The notes under the pieces: generated by a model
The model's input: only the letters and a program-made list of their open reading frames with translations
What the model was told of the DNA's origin: nothing
Databases searched by the model: none
In this document: positions 50,521 to 61,787 of the stretch, piece by piece
How the letters are laid out: every line of letters begins with the position of its first letter
How positions within the stretch are numbered: position 1 is the stretch's first letter
Translations under genes and position numbers: made by a program
From: Malaya genurostris
Taxonomy: Eukaryota > Arthropoda > Insecta > Diptera > Culicidae
Assembly: GCF_030247185.1 (NCBI RefSeq)
Contig: NC_080571.1
Span: forward strand, 140,397,999 to 140,461,998
DNA length: 64,000 bases
Direction of reading: 5' to 3'

Positions 50521-50599
50521 ACGCCCTTTGACGAAGTAATAGACCCAGAAATTAGTAATGTAAGTATAACAAATTTTTCAAAAACTTCTTCGCCTCTTA

Positions 50600-51250
50600 A
50601 ACAAAATGTGACTGAAATTCTGGTATATTGCCAAAATTTCAATCGCATGAAAAGCCCAGACAAAATGAAAGAAATTCATTAAAATTTAATAGCCTCCTCT
50701 TTCGAAGTAATTCTAGGAACTGAAACTAGCTGGGATGAAAGTGTCAAAAGCGAAGAGGTATTTGAAAATAACTTTAATGCATTTCGGCACGATCAAAATT
50801 TATCTCTTTGTCAGAAAAAATGTGTGCCATTAACTCTTGATTTACTTCTGCAGAAATCATTACTCCTAAATTTAAAGAATTTGAACATGTATAGGCCAAA
50901 GCCTCAATATCGGGTGAAGTTCATATTTTCTGCTCCGTCTACTTTCCCCCCGAAAATCCAAACAAATCATCTTTTGAATTATTCTTCCAATCTTTAGACA
51001 CAGTCGTTTCGAATATGGAACCTGAAGTAAAGCTTCATATTTTTGGCGACTTCAACCAACGTCATTTCTGACATTGAAAATGAGTCCATCTTACTTCCAG
51101 TCGTAGAAGAAAACGCAACATTGCATTACTTTTTTGACAAAATTTCTAATTTTAGCCTGCATCAAGTAAACTCCGTAAAAAATGGACAAAATTCATATTT
51201 AGATCTTCTTTTCACAAATTGTACAGAAGACTTTTGTGTGAGTGAAAAAT
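50600..51250 (+). pseudogene. CR1 LINE endonuclease
   Basis: Readable in several frames: 'VYCQNFNRMKSPDKMKEI', 'SSFEVILGTETSWDESV' (T-E-T motif), then 'HIFGDFNQR' (GDFN motif near 51035) and 'NSYLDLLFTNCTEDFCVSE'. Stops at about 50681 and 50997 and several frame shifts. The final SDH motif is not clear. Confidence 0.6.
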
Positions 51251-51615
51251 GAAGCATTTCACACCGCAATTGAATATTCATTATTTTCACACAATGCATC
51301 CCTTCCCTACGACTTGGAGTATGATGAAGTTCCGGAATACAATAAAACTGACTTTGAAGAAGTCAAGCGTAAACTAAATATAATTAATTGGCCAAATGTA
51401 TTGAGTATAGAAGGAAATGTCAAGAAAAAAGTGACACTAATCTTCAAAATTACATAGACCTCTACAATCAACTCAAAATAGCCATAAATGCAGCACATGA
51501 AGAATATAAACGCAAAATTGAAAACGAAATTAAGACTTGTCCTAAGAATTTTTTAACTACACGAAAACTAAACTAAAAAGCAACAATTTTCCATCTCAAA
51601 TGCATCTCGACGGAG

Positions 51616-52879
51616 ATGCATGGAAAAAATAGTACAGAAATCTGCAAACAATTTGCAAACTTTTTTCAGGAAGTATATACATCGTATTCAGAAACTTACC
51701 GTGACCGTGAATACTTTTCTTTCATACCTGCATTTTCCAACTCCATCTCTGTGAACTATCTATCAGAACATGACATTTCGACAGCACTGAAAAACTTAGA
51801 CGCCTCAAGAGAGCCTGGACCTGACAGTATACCACCAATATTCTTAAAAAATCTAGCTGAAGAACTCACACTACCACTACAACTACTCTTTAACTTATCA
51901 CTTAATAAATGTACTTTTCCTAAAGCATGGAAATCTTCTTTTCTTGTACCAATATTTAAATCTGGTTAAAAATCTAACATTCGGAACTACCGTGGAATAG
52001 ACATTATCTGTTGCATTCCAAAATTATTTGAAAAAATTGTGAACGAAAAACTTTTTCAACAACTGAAGAATGTAATAACTAACAAACAGCATGACTTTTT
52101 CAAAGGCCGCTCAACTACAACAAATCTCCTTGAATTTGTGACATTCACTCTGAACGCAATGGACGCTGGCAACCACGTAAAAAACTTTTTTCACCGACTT
52201 TAGTAAAGATTTCGACCGTACAGACACACCATTGCTTCTATACAAACTACAAAAATATGGCATAAAACACAGTCTTCTGGAGTGGCTTAAATCATACTTA
52301 ACGAATCGTGTACAAGTAGTTCGCTTCCAAAACATAAACTCTGAACCAATTAAAATCTGGCGTACCTCAGGGCTCTCACCTAGGGCCTCTTCTTTTCATT
52401 TTAAATATAAACGACATTTCCTTCATACTCAATTTGAAAGCTCTAATATATGCAGACGACAGGAAACTCTTCATGGAAATTAAAAATATCAACGACGCTG
52501 TATTATTCCAGAACGAAATCAATCTATTTCACATTTGGTGCTGCAAAAGTCTACTTCAACTCAATGTAAAAAATGCAACTCAATAACTTGCAGTAGGAAA
52601 AACGAAACCCATTCTGTAGACATATTTTTAGGAAATAAAATAGTAGGGAAAGGTAAAATTGTACGAGATCTAGGTGTAGTCATGGTCTCCAAACTAACAT
52701 TTGTGGAACATTATAACACAATAATCAATAAAGCAAACAGTATGCTGGGCTTTATCAAACGCTTCAGTCATAATTTCCAAGACCCATATACTATAGAATT
52801 GCTATATAGTACATATGTCAGACCCATCTTGGAATATTGCAGCCTAGTATGGAATCCATATAACATTATTCACGAATAA
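51616..52879 (+). pseudogene. CR1 LINE reverse transcriptase
   Basis: 'ALKNLDASREPGPDSIPPIF', 'CTFPKAWKSSFLVPIFKSG', 'NYRGIDIICCIPKLFEKIV', 'TDFSKDFDRTDTPLLLYKL' (motif A near 52195; first Asp in 'TDFSKDFD'), 'ALIYADDRKLFMEI' (YADD near 52445), 'VRDLGVVMVSKLTFVEHYN' and 'YVRPILEYCSLVWNPYN'. At least three frame changes and two stops. Confidence 0.83.
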
Positions 52880-53365
52880 CGCATTGAATCTATACAAAAA
52901 CAATTTCTTTTATATGCACTTCGTAAATTAAACTGGACAGCATTTCCTCTACCAACATATGAAGCACGCTGCATGCTCATCAATATACAAACACTTAAAG
53001 AACGCCGCGACTTTGCAATGCTTTATTTTATAAGCGACATTATTTCTCAACGCATTCAATCAGCCTTATTATCATCGCAATTGAATTTTTATTTACCTAA
53101 CCGTCAATTACGTTCCAGAAAATTACTTTTAGAAAAACAAGCTAGAACAAATTATGCAAAATACAGTCCAGTCAATCCAATCGAATAATGCGCCATTACA
53201 ATCAATACTGCGAACATCTTGACCTTACTATGTAAAAAAATCAAATAAAATCTCAGCTTTGTCGTAGAAATAATACGTAGTATGTAAGTGGACATTGTAA
53301 ACAATTTATATGTAGTCTACATTTGCTTGACGAAATAAATAAATAAATAAATAAATAAATAAATG
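52880..53365 (+). pseudogene. CR1 LINE C-terminal region and tail
   Basis: After a stop the C-terminal frame continues ('RIESIQKQFLLYALRKLNW', 'TLKERRDFAMLYFISDIIS', 'FYLPNRQLRSRKLLLEKQAR') to a stop at 53188. A 3' UTR and the (AAAT)n tail (53331-53363) follow. Confidence 0.75.
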
Positions 53366-53880
53366 AAAGGTCTCCCCGTCACCCTGAACGCTATTGAATG
53401 GTTTTGAGATCGAATGTTCACTTTTTGAGTTATACAAAGTTTTATGTCAAAATTTTCAGTTTTTGAGCAATATCTGTCGCAATTGACCTTGAAAATGGAA
53501 TATATTATTGGACTTAGATTCCGTAAGGTAATAGCTATCCAACAAGCTATAGATTGTTAAAATCCGTCCATTTTTAACGGAGATATCGATATTTTTGTGC
53601 AAGAGACTTTTCTCCCCTATTTCAACAGTAGTAATTTTGAGCGCTGTATGATGAAGCAAGGCTTGGGAGCAACGTGAAACACGATTTTGATACTGTTACA
53701 TATAAGACAGTGTACAATATTCTTTTTCATGACATTTTGCTTCAGACACATTTTAGCACGGTTCGTTTTTGGCAACGTTCGATATGTAAACCAGATGATG
53801 GCTGCATTTTCGAGTTGAAAGCAATTCCATAATTATATTGACTTAAACTACTAACAGCAATAAATACTGGAAGAACATAA
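53366..53880. other. no gene recognised
   Basis: Spacer with mosquito-repeat style phrases ('aaaatccgtccatttttaac', 'tgtgcaagagacttttctc'). No domain. Confidence 0.45.
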
Positions 53881-53990
53881 CACCCATATACCATTCGAAT
53901 CGGGTCGTCGAGATCAGCAAATGCGTGTGTGATAAATAATTTCACTCAATTTTCTCGGAGATGACTCAACCGTTTTATACAAACTCAGAT
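53880..53990 (+). repeat. fragment of the microsatellite-flank repeat family
   Basis: 'ataccattcgaatcgggtcg', 'aaatgcgtgtgtgataaata', 'ctcggagatgactcaaccg'. Same family as 29226-29400 and 49980-50230, with only a remnant microsatellite. Confidence 0.65.
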
Positions 53991-53999
53991 TCATATGAA

Positions 54000-54290
54000 A
54001 AGTGATATACTCGAGAAAGTTACTGCTTGTGAGAAAAGTTTTAATTTCTTCAAAGGCTTTTATGAACTTTTCTGAGTGTTTGATGGTTTCGCCTTTTTGT
54101 AATGCATAAATTAAAGGTTTTGAAGGTTTAGCGAAATCTTTGAAAAAATCCCGATAGTAACCTGTAACACCAAGAAAGCCACTAAGTTTCTTTACGTTGC
54201 TTAGTCAGTTTTTCATTATGTCAATTTTATCAGGACTGGGTTTCACCCTACCGGTTATTACTAACGAACGCAACTTCTTTGAAAAGAAAT
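54000..54290 (-). pseudogene. Ty3/Gypsy RT-RNase H connection fragment, minus strand
   Basis: On the minus strand: 'GRVKPSPDKIDIM', 'KKLSGFLGVTGYYRDFF', 'FAKPSKPLIYALQKGE', 'SEKFIKAFEEIKTFL'. This is the conserved stretch after the RT palm of Ty3/Gypsy elements (FLGxxxYYRxFI). It differs from the Gypsy at 5.3-12.8 kb ('FLGTVNFYGKFIP'), so it is another family. It abuts the RTE LINE at about 54290. Confidence 0.8.
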
Positions 54291-55110
54291 TCGACGACGC
54301 GTCGAAATAAGGACTACTATTGGAAACTTGCAACACGGAACTGCAAGTCGCTAGATTTCACAGGCTGCGAAATGACAACATACGACGAACTAAATCCTCG
54401 CAACTTCGACGTCGTAGAGCTGCAGGAGCTTTGTTGGACGGTGCAGAAGGTGTGGGACAACGGACATCGAGCGGCTACCTTCTACCAAAGCTGTGGCACA
54501 ACGAACGAGCTGGGAACTGGCTTTATAGTGCTGGGCAAGATACGTCTGCGAGTGATTTGGTGGCAGTCGATCTACGCCAGAATGTTTGAGTTAAGAATCA
54601 AAGGCAGTGTTTTCAATTACAGCATCATTAATGTGCACTGCCCACACGAAGGGAGACCCGATGACGAGTAAGAAGCATTCTACGTGCAGCTGTAACAAGC
54701 CTATGACGGCTGCCCACGCAGTGAAGTAAAAATTGTCATCGGTGTCAAGAATGCCCAGGTAGGATGAGAGGCAATGTACCGACCGGTAAACGGGCCGAAC
54801 AGCCTGCATGCCGCATCAAATAACAACGGCCAACGATGTGTCAACTTTGTGGCCTCCCGAGGAATGATAGTCAGAAGCACCTTCTTTCCCCGCAAGGATA
54901 TCCACAAAGCTACCTGGAGATCACCTGACCAACAGACCGAAAACCAAATTGACAACGGTTTTATCGACGGAAAATTTTTTCTTGGTCATAAACAATGTTC
55001 GCACATACCGCAGTGCGAATATAGATTCAGACCATTGCTTGGTTGCATGCGCTCAAAACTTTCGACGGTGGCTATCCAACGTCGAAACCGAACGTCGCGG
55101 TTTAACATCG
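54279..55110 (+). pseudogene. RTE LINE endonuclease
   Basis: 'NFDVVELQELCWTVQKVWDN' (the catalytic 'QE' motif), 'ELGTGFIVLGKIRLRVIWWQ', 'YSIINVHCPHEGRPDDE', 'MYRPVNGPNSLHAASNNNGQ', 'RCVNFVASRGMIVRSTFFP', 'RKDIHKATWRSPDQQTENQI' and 'SANIDSDHCLVACAQN' (SDH). The active-site 'GDVNAQ' reads 'GVKNAQ' near 54745, a damaged catalytic Asp. A stop at about 54672 splits it. Confidence 0.85.
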
Positions 55111-56183
55111 CGCGGCTCAAGATTACGCTCAGCAGTTGGCAGCTTGGTGCAGTTACTCTTGAAGATGGCTGGAGAGACATCCGTTCTGCCATTGGTAGCA
55201 CTGCACGACTGGTTCGACGACGAATGTGAACAGTTAGTGCCCGAGATGAATGCAGCTTGGGCGAGCAAGCTGCAACACCGGACGAGAGCAAACGAGAAGC
55301 GATACAGACAGGCGCGGAACAGACTAATCTCGTTATCCCGTAGAAAAAAGCGTCAACAGGAAGACCGAGGTCTTGAAGCGATGGAACAGTTGTTCCATGC
55401 TGATAACCCAAGGAAGTTCTACGAGAAGGTGAACCGTTCGCGCAGAGGCCATGTACCATAGGCCGATATGTGCAAGGACAAATACGGGAATCTTCTCATG
55501 AACGACTGTGAGGTGATCGAGAGGTGGCGGCAGTATTTCGACGTACACCTCAATGGCGATGTGGCGGAATACGAAAGCGGCTGCGCGGTAACGATCTAAA
55601 GAACGCATGCGGAGGACGATAGACTGCCTGCCCCAGACCTACAAGAAATCGAGGAGGAGGTATGCCGGTTGAAAAATAATAAGGCCGCTGATGTTGACCA
55701 ACTACCAAGGGAGCTACTAAAACACGGTGGTTGCACTAGTGAAAGCACTGCACTGGGTCGTTGCCAAGATCTGGAAGGACGAGATTTTACCGGAGGAATG
55801 GATGGAAGGAATCGTGTGTCCCATCTACGAAAAGGGTGACAAGCTAAATTGCTGCAATTACCGCGTGATCACTCTGCTGAACGCCGCCTACAGGGTACTC
55901 TCCCAAATCTTATGCCGTCGACTTCAACCGATTGCAAAAGTGCAAAAGACTTCAACAGGTGTTGCAAAAGTGCCGCGAATACAATGTGTCCACACATCAC
56001 TTCTTGAACGATTTCAAATCAGATTATGACACAATCGATCGAGATCAGCTATGGAAAGTCATGCACGACTACGGATTCCCGGACAAACTGATACGATTGG
56101 TCAAGGCTACGAAGGATCGAGCGATGTGCGTTGTTCGAGTATCGGGGATAAACTCGAGTCCCTTCGAAACTCGCAGAGTATGA
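55110..56183 (+). pseudogene. RTE LINE linker and N-terminal RT
   Basis: Linker: 'DWFDDECEQLVPEMNAAWAS', 'RRKKRQQEDRGLEAMEQLFH', 'FYEKVNRSRRGHVP', and after a stop 'ADMCKDKYGNLL'. RT: 'EIEEEVCRLKNNKAADVDQL' (Gly-to-Asp change in 'AAGVDQL'), 'EILPEEWMEGIVCPIYEKGD', 'KLNCCNYRVITLLNAAYRVL', 'DYDTIDRDQLWKVMHDYGFP' (motif A region) and 'MCVVRVSGINSSPFETRR'. There is a deletion between 'RRLQPIAK' and the 'QKCREYNV' segment. Confidence 0.85.
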
Positions 56184-56532
56184 GTATGACTCCGACTGGC
56201 ATGCATAGTTCATTAGTGGAGGCAATGATTTCTACTGCACATCGATTTGCATTGCATTGTATTGTTTTTGTTCCACTTGGTCTGGATTCCGTCTATGAGA
56301 TTCTTGGAAGCAAACTTAGATACAAATATTATGCTATCAATTTAAATTTAATTAAAAAATTTAATAAAAAATTAAATCAATTTCTAACTATTCATTTAGG
56401 TTACACGATTATTGTTTGGTTTATTTATAGGGTCTGAGGGATTATGCTGAAAGAGAGCTCATTGTGTTTAGTAACATTTAATGAAAAAGAACTATCTATG
56501 ATTATCATCATGACGCAACTTTATACTGCACC
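56184..56532. other. no gene recognised
   Basis: AT-rich spacer with one open frame (56051-56437 overall) that beyond 56184 shows no domain. Confidence 0.45.
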
Positions 56533-57310
56533 TATAGGGTCCGCCAACTAATTGTTTTTATTAGAGGTTATTTCGACATTGGTAACCTTAATGTCACTAC
56601 TGATTTGACAGAAACTTAGTTTTATCCTTCCGCTGAACGAAAATGGTTGTGTATACGCTTGAGGAACGCGTGAAAATAGTACAATTTTACTTTGAAATCA
56701 TAGTAATGTTGCGGAATGTGTGCGAAAATAACGTATGAAAATGGAAAGAAAAGAGGTGCGTCAGCTCCGTGTGCGGGTATGTTAATAAGCAAAATTGTCG
56801 CATCTGGGGGACGGAAAACCCGCACGTTAAGCCGATGCATCCTCAGAGAGTGACGGTTTGGTGCGGATTTTGGTCTGGCGGCATCATTGGGCCATTTTTC
56901 TTCGAATTCGGTCAATGGCGAGCGCTACCGCGCCATGATTAGCGATTGGTTCTTACCATTACTTGAAGAGGAAGACTTTTACACCATTTGGTTCCAGCAA
57001 GACGGCACTCCGTGCCTCACAGCCAACGCTACGATCGATCTAGCTACCGCGCCATGATTAGCGATTGGTTCTTACCGTTACTTGAAGAGGAAGACTTTTA
57101 CACCATTTGGTTCCAGCAAGACGGCACTCCGTGCCTCACAGCCAACGCTACGATCGATCTCAAACCTTGAAGGACAACATTCGTACCATAGCTGAAATAA
57201 AGCTGCATGCAATCGAAAATGTACCAAAAAACTTGACCGACCGTATGGCGTACTGCAAGGCCAGTCGAGGTAGCCATTTGAATGAAATTATAATCCACAA
57301 TTAACCGGAA
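56533..57310 (+). pseudogene. mariner-type transposase relic, copy 2, with 119-bp duplication
   Basis: Same family as 13335-13985 ('MVVYTLEERVKIV' at 56643, 'GYVNKQNCRIWGTENPHV', 'RVTVWCGFWSGGIIGPFFFE', 'IWFQQDGTPCLTANATID'). It keeps a possible 5' terminus 'tatagggtccgccaacta' at about 56534. The first catalytic Asp block ('SDEAHF') and the third ('SCDLTPLDYYLW') are deleted. A 119-bp segment (56924-57042) is repeated in tandem at 57043-57161. The 3' part has 'LKDNIRTIAEIK' and 'ASRGSHLNEIIIHN', the usual C-terminus. Confidence 0.83.
56924..57161 (+). repeat. 119-bp tandem duplication inside the mariner relic
   Basis: Units 56924-57042 and 57043-57161 ('gctaccgcgccatgattagc' to 'acgctacgatcgatct') differ at only one or two bases ('taccatta' against 'taccgtta'). 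The duplication is therefore recent relative to the element's decay. Confidence 0.9.
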
Positions 57311-58449
57311 GGATTGTACTTTTTGCGAGCCACCGTGTTGTTTGTATGTAAGTGGAGATTTCACTATGCACTCTACCCGTTGACAAGTTAAAGCATTTAT
57401 AAATGTACAAGTACAAGCTTTCGAATCAAGTTAAATGAGGCAAATCCATCGACAAATTACCGCGATACAGGCGCTTCAGATTAGGTCCGAAAATCGTCCT
57501 GCTAGTTACCGGGGAATCAAAATAAAATACTACTATACTTTACTGAACACACCGCACACATACAAAAGTGACTTTCAATCACTCACTACTCAAACACCTT
57601 CAGCGGGATTCGAGGAATGCTCGTTCACAGCCAGGAGTTAAGGAGCTGGACTCTTTGCAGGCGTATGAGTAATGTCAGTAATGTGTGCGTAAAAACAAAT
57701 TCCGGCGTTTCTTTTGCTGATTTTAATCAATAAATCATCCATATGGTTGAAAAAATAAACCAATCAGTTCATTCTACTTAAAATTGTAATAGACTAAAAC
57801 TTTTTTTTAAACTGCTCGAGAAAAATTATTCCAGTTTCAGCTTACTTCCACTGACACATTTGATTAGCAACAAACACATTCCTATATGGATTACCTCTTG
57901 CAGAAGTTATTGCGATATAAAGATTTACGTACTGTCTATAAGGAACCCGCAAAATAGCAACCTTCAATTTAACACGCGAAAGGCAATGGATATGAAATGT
58001 GTTCGTAATACTATTTATTTTTTCGGAAAACTGCTTTTGTAACAGAAAATATTTAGTTTAATTATTCATAATAAAATTTTTATTGGGCACATTTGCATTA
58101 GCTTAACGTGGCCGATTCTCTTGTTGTTAGGTGGAAAAGAGTGGAAGAGTATTATATGGCGGCCTGCTCCCCTAGAGTTAGTAAAGGAGTGTCAGGAGGG
58201 TGGGACCTATACTGTGTTGATTTTAAACATATTTGGATATTACAAATCATTCATTAATAGCTTGCATCTTTTAAACACACTTTGCATTTCCGGGTTCTTG
58301 ACGTTCTTCAGATTGTAACGAGGAAGAGACTATACTAGACTCGGATGCTTTGTTCGTGTACTTTGATGTTGGTGTGTCGTTTATGGATATTTTTCAGCAA
58401 TTCAGCTTGACCAGTGTTTAATTCGTTTGGGGTAGGACCACTGTAGAAG
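57311..58449. other. no gene recognised
   Basis: About 1.1 kb of AT-rich sequence. Small frames (57435, 57860, 58121) show no domain. No TIRs, SINE boxes or tandem repeats were seen. A purine-rich 'gaagaaagaaagagaaagag' at 58446 may mark the 3' end of the minus-strand LINE that follows. Confidence 0.5.
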
Positions 58450-58469
58450 AAAGAAAGAGAAAGAGAGGG

Positions 58470-58960
58470 CAATAGATTGGCACGTTTATGGCTTTTAAGA
58501 ATGTATAGAGGTAGGTCATGTAAATGGGATCTCGGGTTGCCAAAACGTCACGGACTGGAACATAAGGTGGTCTACCTCGGGCCCGAAGGGAATCAATTAG
58601 CTGGAGTCTGACGTCGCAATACTCGGAGCACGCCCAAACAACATGCTCGATGTCATGTTAACCGTCTCAGCAAACGCAAAGATTACTCTCACTAAGACCA
58701 ACACGATGAAGATGCGCTTTGAGCAAAGAGTGGTTGGACATAAGTCTTGACATTGTGCGAATAAAGTCCCGGTTCACATCCAACCCTCGGATCCAAGCTT
58801 TCGTCGTTACCTGCGGTATAATGGAATGTAACCACCGTCCTAGACATCCATCATTCCAGGAGGTTTGCCAGCTGACGAGTGCCTCTTGACGAGAACGTCT
58901 GAAAATTTCGTTGAAGCAGATTACTCTTTCATAGGTTTCACCACAGGTTTAACCTTGTAA
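58470..58960 (-). pseudogene. I-type LINE C-terminal Cys/His region
   Basis: On the minus strand: 'HRVGLSESNLCVC', then 'HDIEHVVWACSEYCDVR', 'LQLIDSLRARGRPPYVPV' and 'RDPIYMTYLY'. This C-x-C...H-x4-C arrangement at the end of ORF2 is common in I-type LINEs. At least two frame disruptions. Confidence 0.7.
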
Positions 58961-59390
58961 TGCACCCACCTTGGCCGGTGAGTCCGCCATCTCATTGCCC
59001 CTTACGGAACAATGTGATGGGACCCAAACCAAGGTAATCCGGTATGATTTTTCATATAAAGCACTCAGTTGTTCCCGTATTTTCCCCAGGAAATACGGCG
59101 AGTACTTTCCAGGCTTCACTGAGCGAAGAGTCTCGATAGAGCTGAGATTGTCCGATACAATGAAGTAGTGGTCTGTGGCCAAAGTTTCAATGATCTTAAG
59201 GGTATACTAAATTGCAGCTAGTTCTGCGACGTAAACTGAAGCCGGATCACTGAGTTTATAGGAGGCGGTGAAATTTTCATTAAAAATACCGAAGCCAGTG
59301 GACCCGTCGAGATGTGATCCGTCAGTGTACAACATTTTATTACAGTCGACTTCTCTAAATTTGTCATAAAAAATATTTGGGATCACTTAA
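58949..59390 (-). pseudogene. I-type LINE RNase H
   Basis: 'LYTDGSHLDGSTGFGIF' (59310-59330 region), 'SVYVAELAAI', 'ATDHYFIVSDNLSSIETLR' (Asp motif) and 'ITLVWVPSHCSVRGNEMADS' (His, Asp). Broken by a stop near 59205. Homologous to the isolated fragment at 22786-23431. Confidence 0.78.
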
Positions 59391-59392
59391 GG

Positions 59393-59974
59393 TCATACGT
59401 GATCCGAGATGCCATAAATATCTTCTTTCGTGAATGTGTCGAAAATCACCGTAGAATTAGAAGTATTATGGAAACGAACACTGTGAGGATTGTAGGAAGA
59501 AGAATTATTGTTACGTGACATGAAATCAAAGTACAATGTCATAAATCGGGTCTGAGAATTAAGCTTGACTAGCCATTCAAAGTTATCGATAACCAACAGG
59601 TTAAGACGCTACATCGAATAAGTTGTCGATATGAGAGATCCCACAAAGGGTTTTTCAACGGGAGAATTCCCGCCAGTACCTCGAGACTCCCCGTATAAGT
59701 CGACTGTATACAACCCAAGGCTATACACCAGCAACGATACTGGACTCTCTCCAGCTTGATAAAGTGTATTTTCGCGGCTGAACGGAAACAGAAACATCCA
59801 TACTCCATCACTGACAATATCGTTGTTTGGTACAGCCTTATAAGATATGTTGGCTGAGCTCATTTTTTGGCATTTTCGTTTCAGATACCTAATGTGACAT
59901 CCCCAGGTACCTTTGGAATCGAACCAGACTCCGAGGTATTTGAAAGTGAACGCCTGAGCTATGGTTTGACCCAT
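59393..59974 (-). pseudogene. I-type LINE RT thumb and connection
   Basis: 'AFTFKYLGVWFDSKGTWGCH', 'SVMEYGCFCFRSAA', 'KLERVQYRCWCIALGCIQST', 'LEVLAGILPLKN', 'MVIDNFEWLVKLNSQTRFMT'. It follows the LADD-bearing palm without a gap but in shifting frames. Confidence 0.78.
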
Positions 59975-60481
59975 TAGTTGATGCTGTAGTTGTCAGGTTC
60001 ACGCTTCCTGGAAAATACTACCAACTCAGTTTTATCCGTGGAGAATTCGATACCCAGCTGTAGAGCCCATGTAGACAAAGTGTCTAAGGTAGTTTGTAAT
60101 GGTCCTTGCAGCTCGGTAGACTTGGATCCTGTAATAGACACCACGCCATCATCTGCAAGTTGCCTTAACGTGCAAGAATTTTCAAGACATTCGTCGATGT
60201 CATTGACGTAAAAGTAATAAAGAAGGGGACTGAGGCATGAGCCCTGGGGAAGGCCCATGTAACTGATTCGTGAGGTCGTCAAGTCTTCATATGTAAAAAA
60301 CATGTGCTTTTCCGCTAATAAGTTGTGCAAAGAATTGTTGAAAAGTGGGGAAAGACCATGCTTGTGCAGTCTCCGAGAGAATTTTTATGGAAACTGAATC
60401 AAAAGCCCTCTTTATGCCCAAGAATACTGATGCCATTTGTTTCTTGTGAGCGAATGCCATTTGAATTTCTGTGGAAAGCAT
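59974..60481 (-). pseudogene. I-type LINE RT palm
   Basis: 'MASVFLGIKRAFDSVSIKIL', where the first catalytic Asp expected in 'FLDIK' is Gly; 'ISYMGLPQGSCLSPLLYYFY', 'CTLRQLADDGVVSITG' (LADD, the YADD equivalent) and 'LQLGIEFSTDKTELVVFSR'. The region just before it, encoding the RT fingers, is out of frame. Confidence 0.83.
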
Positions 60482-60654
60482 CGAGACTAAACAGAATCAT
60501 TTTTCCAGCAGTTTTCGAATACAGGGAAGCATTGCAATCGGCCGATACGAGTTGTGGTCGGAGGCTGGTTTGTACGGTTTCTGAATAGCGATAACCCTAT
60601 CTTGTCTCCAGTCTTGAGGAACAAAGTTCTGTTCGAAGAACTTGTTGAACAAGT

Positions 60655-60978
60655 TCAACAGACGTTTTTTCGCGATATCACGCCCTGGGGCATTATCACG
60701 CCCTGGGGCATTGTTGTTGCTTGGGATATCGCGGTCGAGTAGGAATTCCAGTTGATGTTTTTCGTGAGATCATATGTCATAACGACTGATGTCGGTGTTT
60801 GTGCACCAGTGGATATTGAAACCAAAATCGGCAAGTGATCACTACCGTGGGGATCAGGGATTACTTTCCACTTGCAATCTAGCTGTAGTGATGTCGAACA
60901 AAGGGATAAGTCCAGCGCACTAGAGCGGGCTGGCGATCTTGGATTGCGTGTCATTTCACCCGTATTTAAAATTTTCAT
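60655..60978 (-). pseudogene. I-type LINE endonuclease, C-terminal part (unit 1)
   Basis: 'SSALDLSLCSTSLQLDCKWK' and 'DPHGSDHLPILVSISTGAQ' with the SDH motif, then 'NINWNSYSTAISQATTMPQG'. It contains a small internal duplication, 'tgccccagggcgtgat' twice (minus strand). It repeats at 62376-62699. Confidence 0.8.
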
Positions 60979-61073
60979 ATTGAAGTTGTCGCACAGATCA
61001 TAAATTAACGAAGAACGGTTATCATCATATAGGCAGCCCCACCCCGTACCATGCGAGTTAAAGTCTCCTAAAA

Positions 61074-61442
61074 CTAACCGCGGGTGGGAAGAAGCTCAAT
61101 GTTGTCTGCCAGTCGTCGATGCCATATCGAGACTCTGGAAGGTATGTAGATAGAAGCTATACAAAGATCTTTGCCTCTGATTTGGATTTGGCAAGCAACG
61201 ACTTCAATGCCCGGAATCGAGGGGAGGTTAATTCTATAAAATGAATAGCACTTTTTGATCCCTGAAAGAACCTCTCCATGGGAGTCTCCTCTATCCAGGC
61301 GTATAATGTTGAAATTGTGAAAGCCAAAGTTTATATTAGAAGTGAGCCACATTTTACATAATGAAAATACATCGCAGTCACGCGAATTCATCAAAAATTT
61401 GAAAGAATCTAATTTCGGGATGATACTTCTGCAATTCCACAA
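61074..61442 (-). pseudogene. I-type LINE endonuclease, N-terminal part (unit 1)
   Basis: 'WNCRSIIPKLDSFKFLMNSR', 'CDVFSLCKMWLTSNI', 'VVACQIQIRGKDLCIASIYI'. The usual 'CETWL' with the metal-binding Glu reads 'CKMWL', so the catalytic Glu is Lys. It repeats at 62795-63163 with the same change. Confidence 0.82.
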
Positions 61443-61787
61443 ATGTTCTTACTGTCGGTAGTAAAGCCATTAAAATACCTTTTAGAGGATCCGTGATATT
61501 GAAGGCTGTTAATATCCAGTCAACGATATCAGAAAATTTCAGCAACCCAGAATTTGATTGACTTTCAGGTTGTGATTTGGGGTCACTTGGGTTTTTCTGT
61601 ATCCCTGGAAGTGCTGGAAATTCCTGGTTGTAATTTGATATTCGAAATCCAGGAAGTATTGGCTTCGACTCTGTGACATTGGTGTTTTGGTTCCGTTTTA
61701 ATATTTTAGTTTCTAGTATTTTAAGACCTTTGCGAGGAAGCTTAGGAGAGGACATAATTGGTCGTTTCCTGCTTGTTCCTAGCTGAA
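61378..61787 (-). pseudogene. I-type LINE ORF1, C-terminal part (unit 1)
   Basis: Duplicate of the ORF1 end: 'LGTSRKRPIMSSPKLPRKGL', 'LPGFRISNYNQEFPALPG', 'FSDIVDWILTAFNITDPLKG'. It lacks the zinc knuckles because the duplication starts inside ORF1. Confidence 0.85.

Larger units (their letters stand above)
50290..53365 (+). mobile_element. CR1-type LINE
   Basis: A non-LTR retrotransposon with a readable endonuclease (about 50600-51250), RT (51616-52880) and C-terminal region, ending in an (AAAT)n tail at 53331-53363. There is no RNase H. The short tandem-repeat tail and the 'NYRGIDIICCIPKLFEKIV' RT motif fit the CR1 clade. Frameshifts and stops are frequent. Confidence 0.78.
54279..56183 (+). 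mobile_element. RTE-type LINE, both ends truncated
   Basis: An endonuclease and the first part of RT from one RTE-clade element. It ends abruptly after 'SSPFETRR' (about 56180), before the YADD motif, so the catalytic heart of RT and the 3' end are missing. ORF content needs at least six frame changes. Confidence 0.82.
60067..61787 (-). repeat. tandem duplication, unit 1 (1,721 bp)
   Basis: Aligns base for base with 61788-63508 at a constant offset of 1,721. I noticed two differences (about 60169 'taacg' against 'taatg', and about 61610 'tggaag' against 'tgggag'). It covers the ORF1 C-terminus, the endonuclease and the start of RT. Confidence 0.93.
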
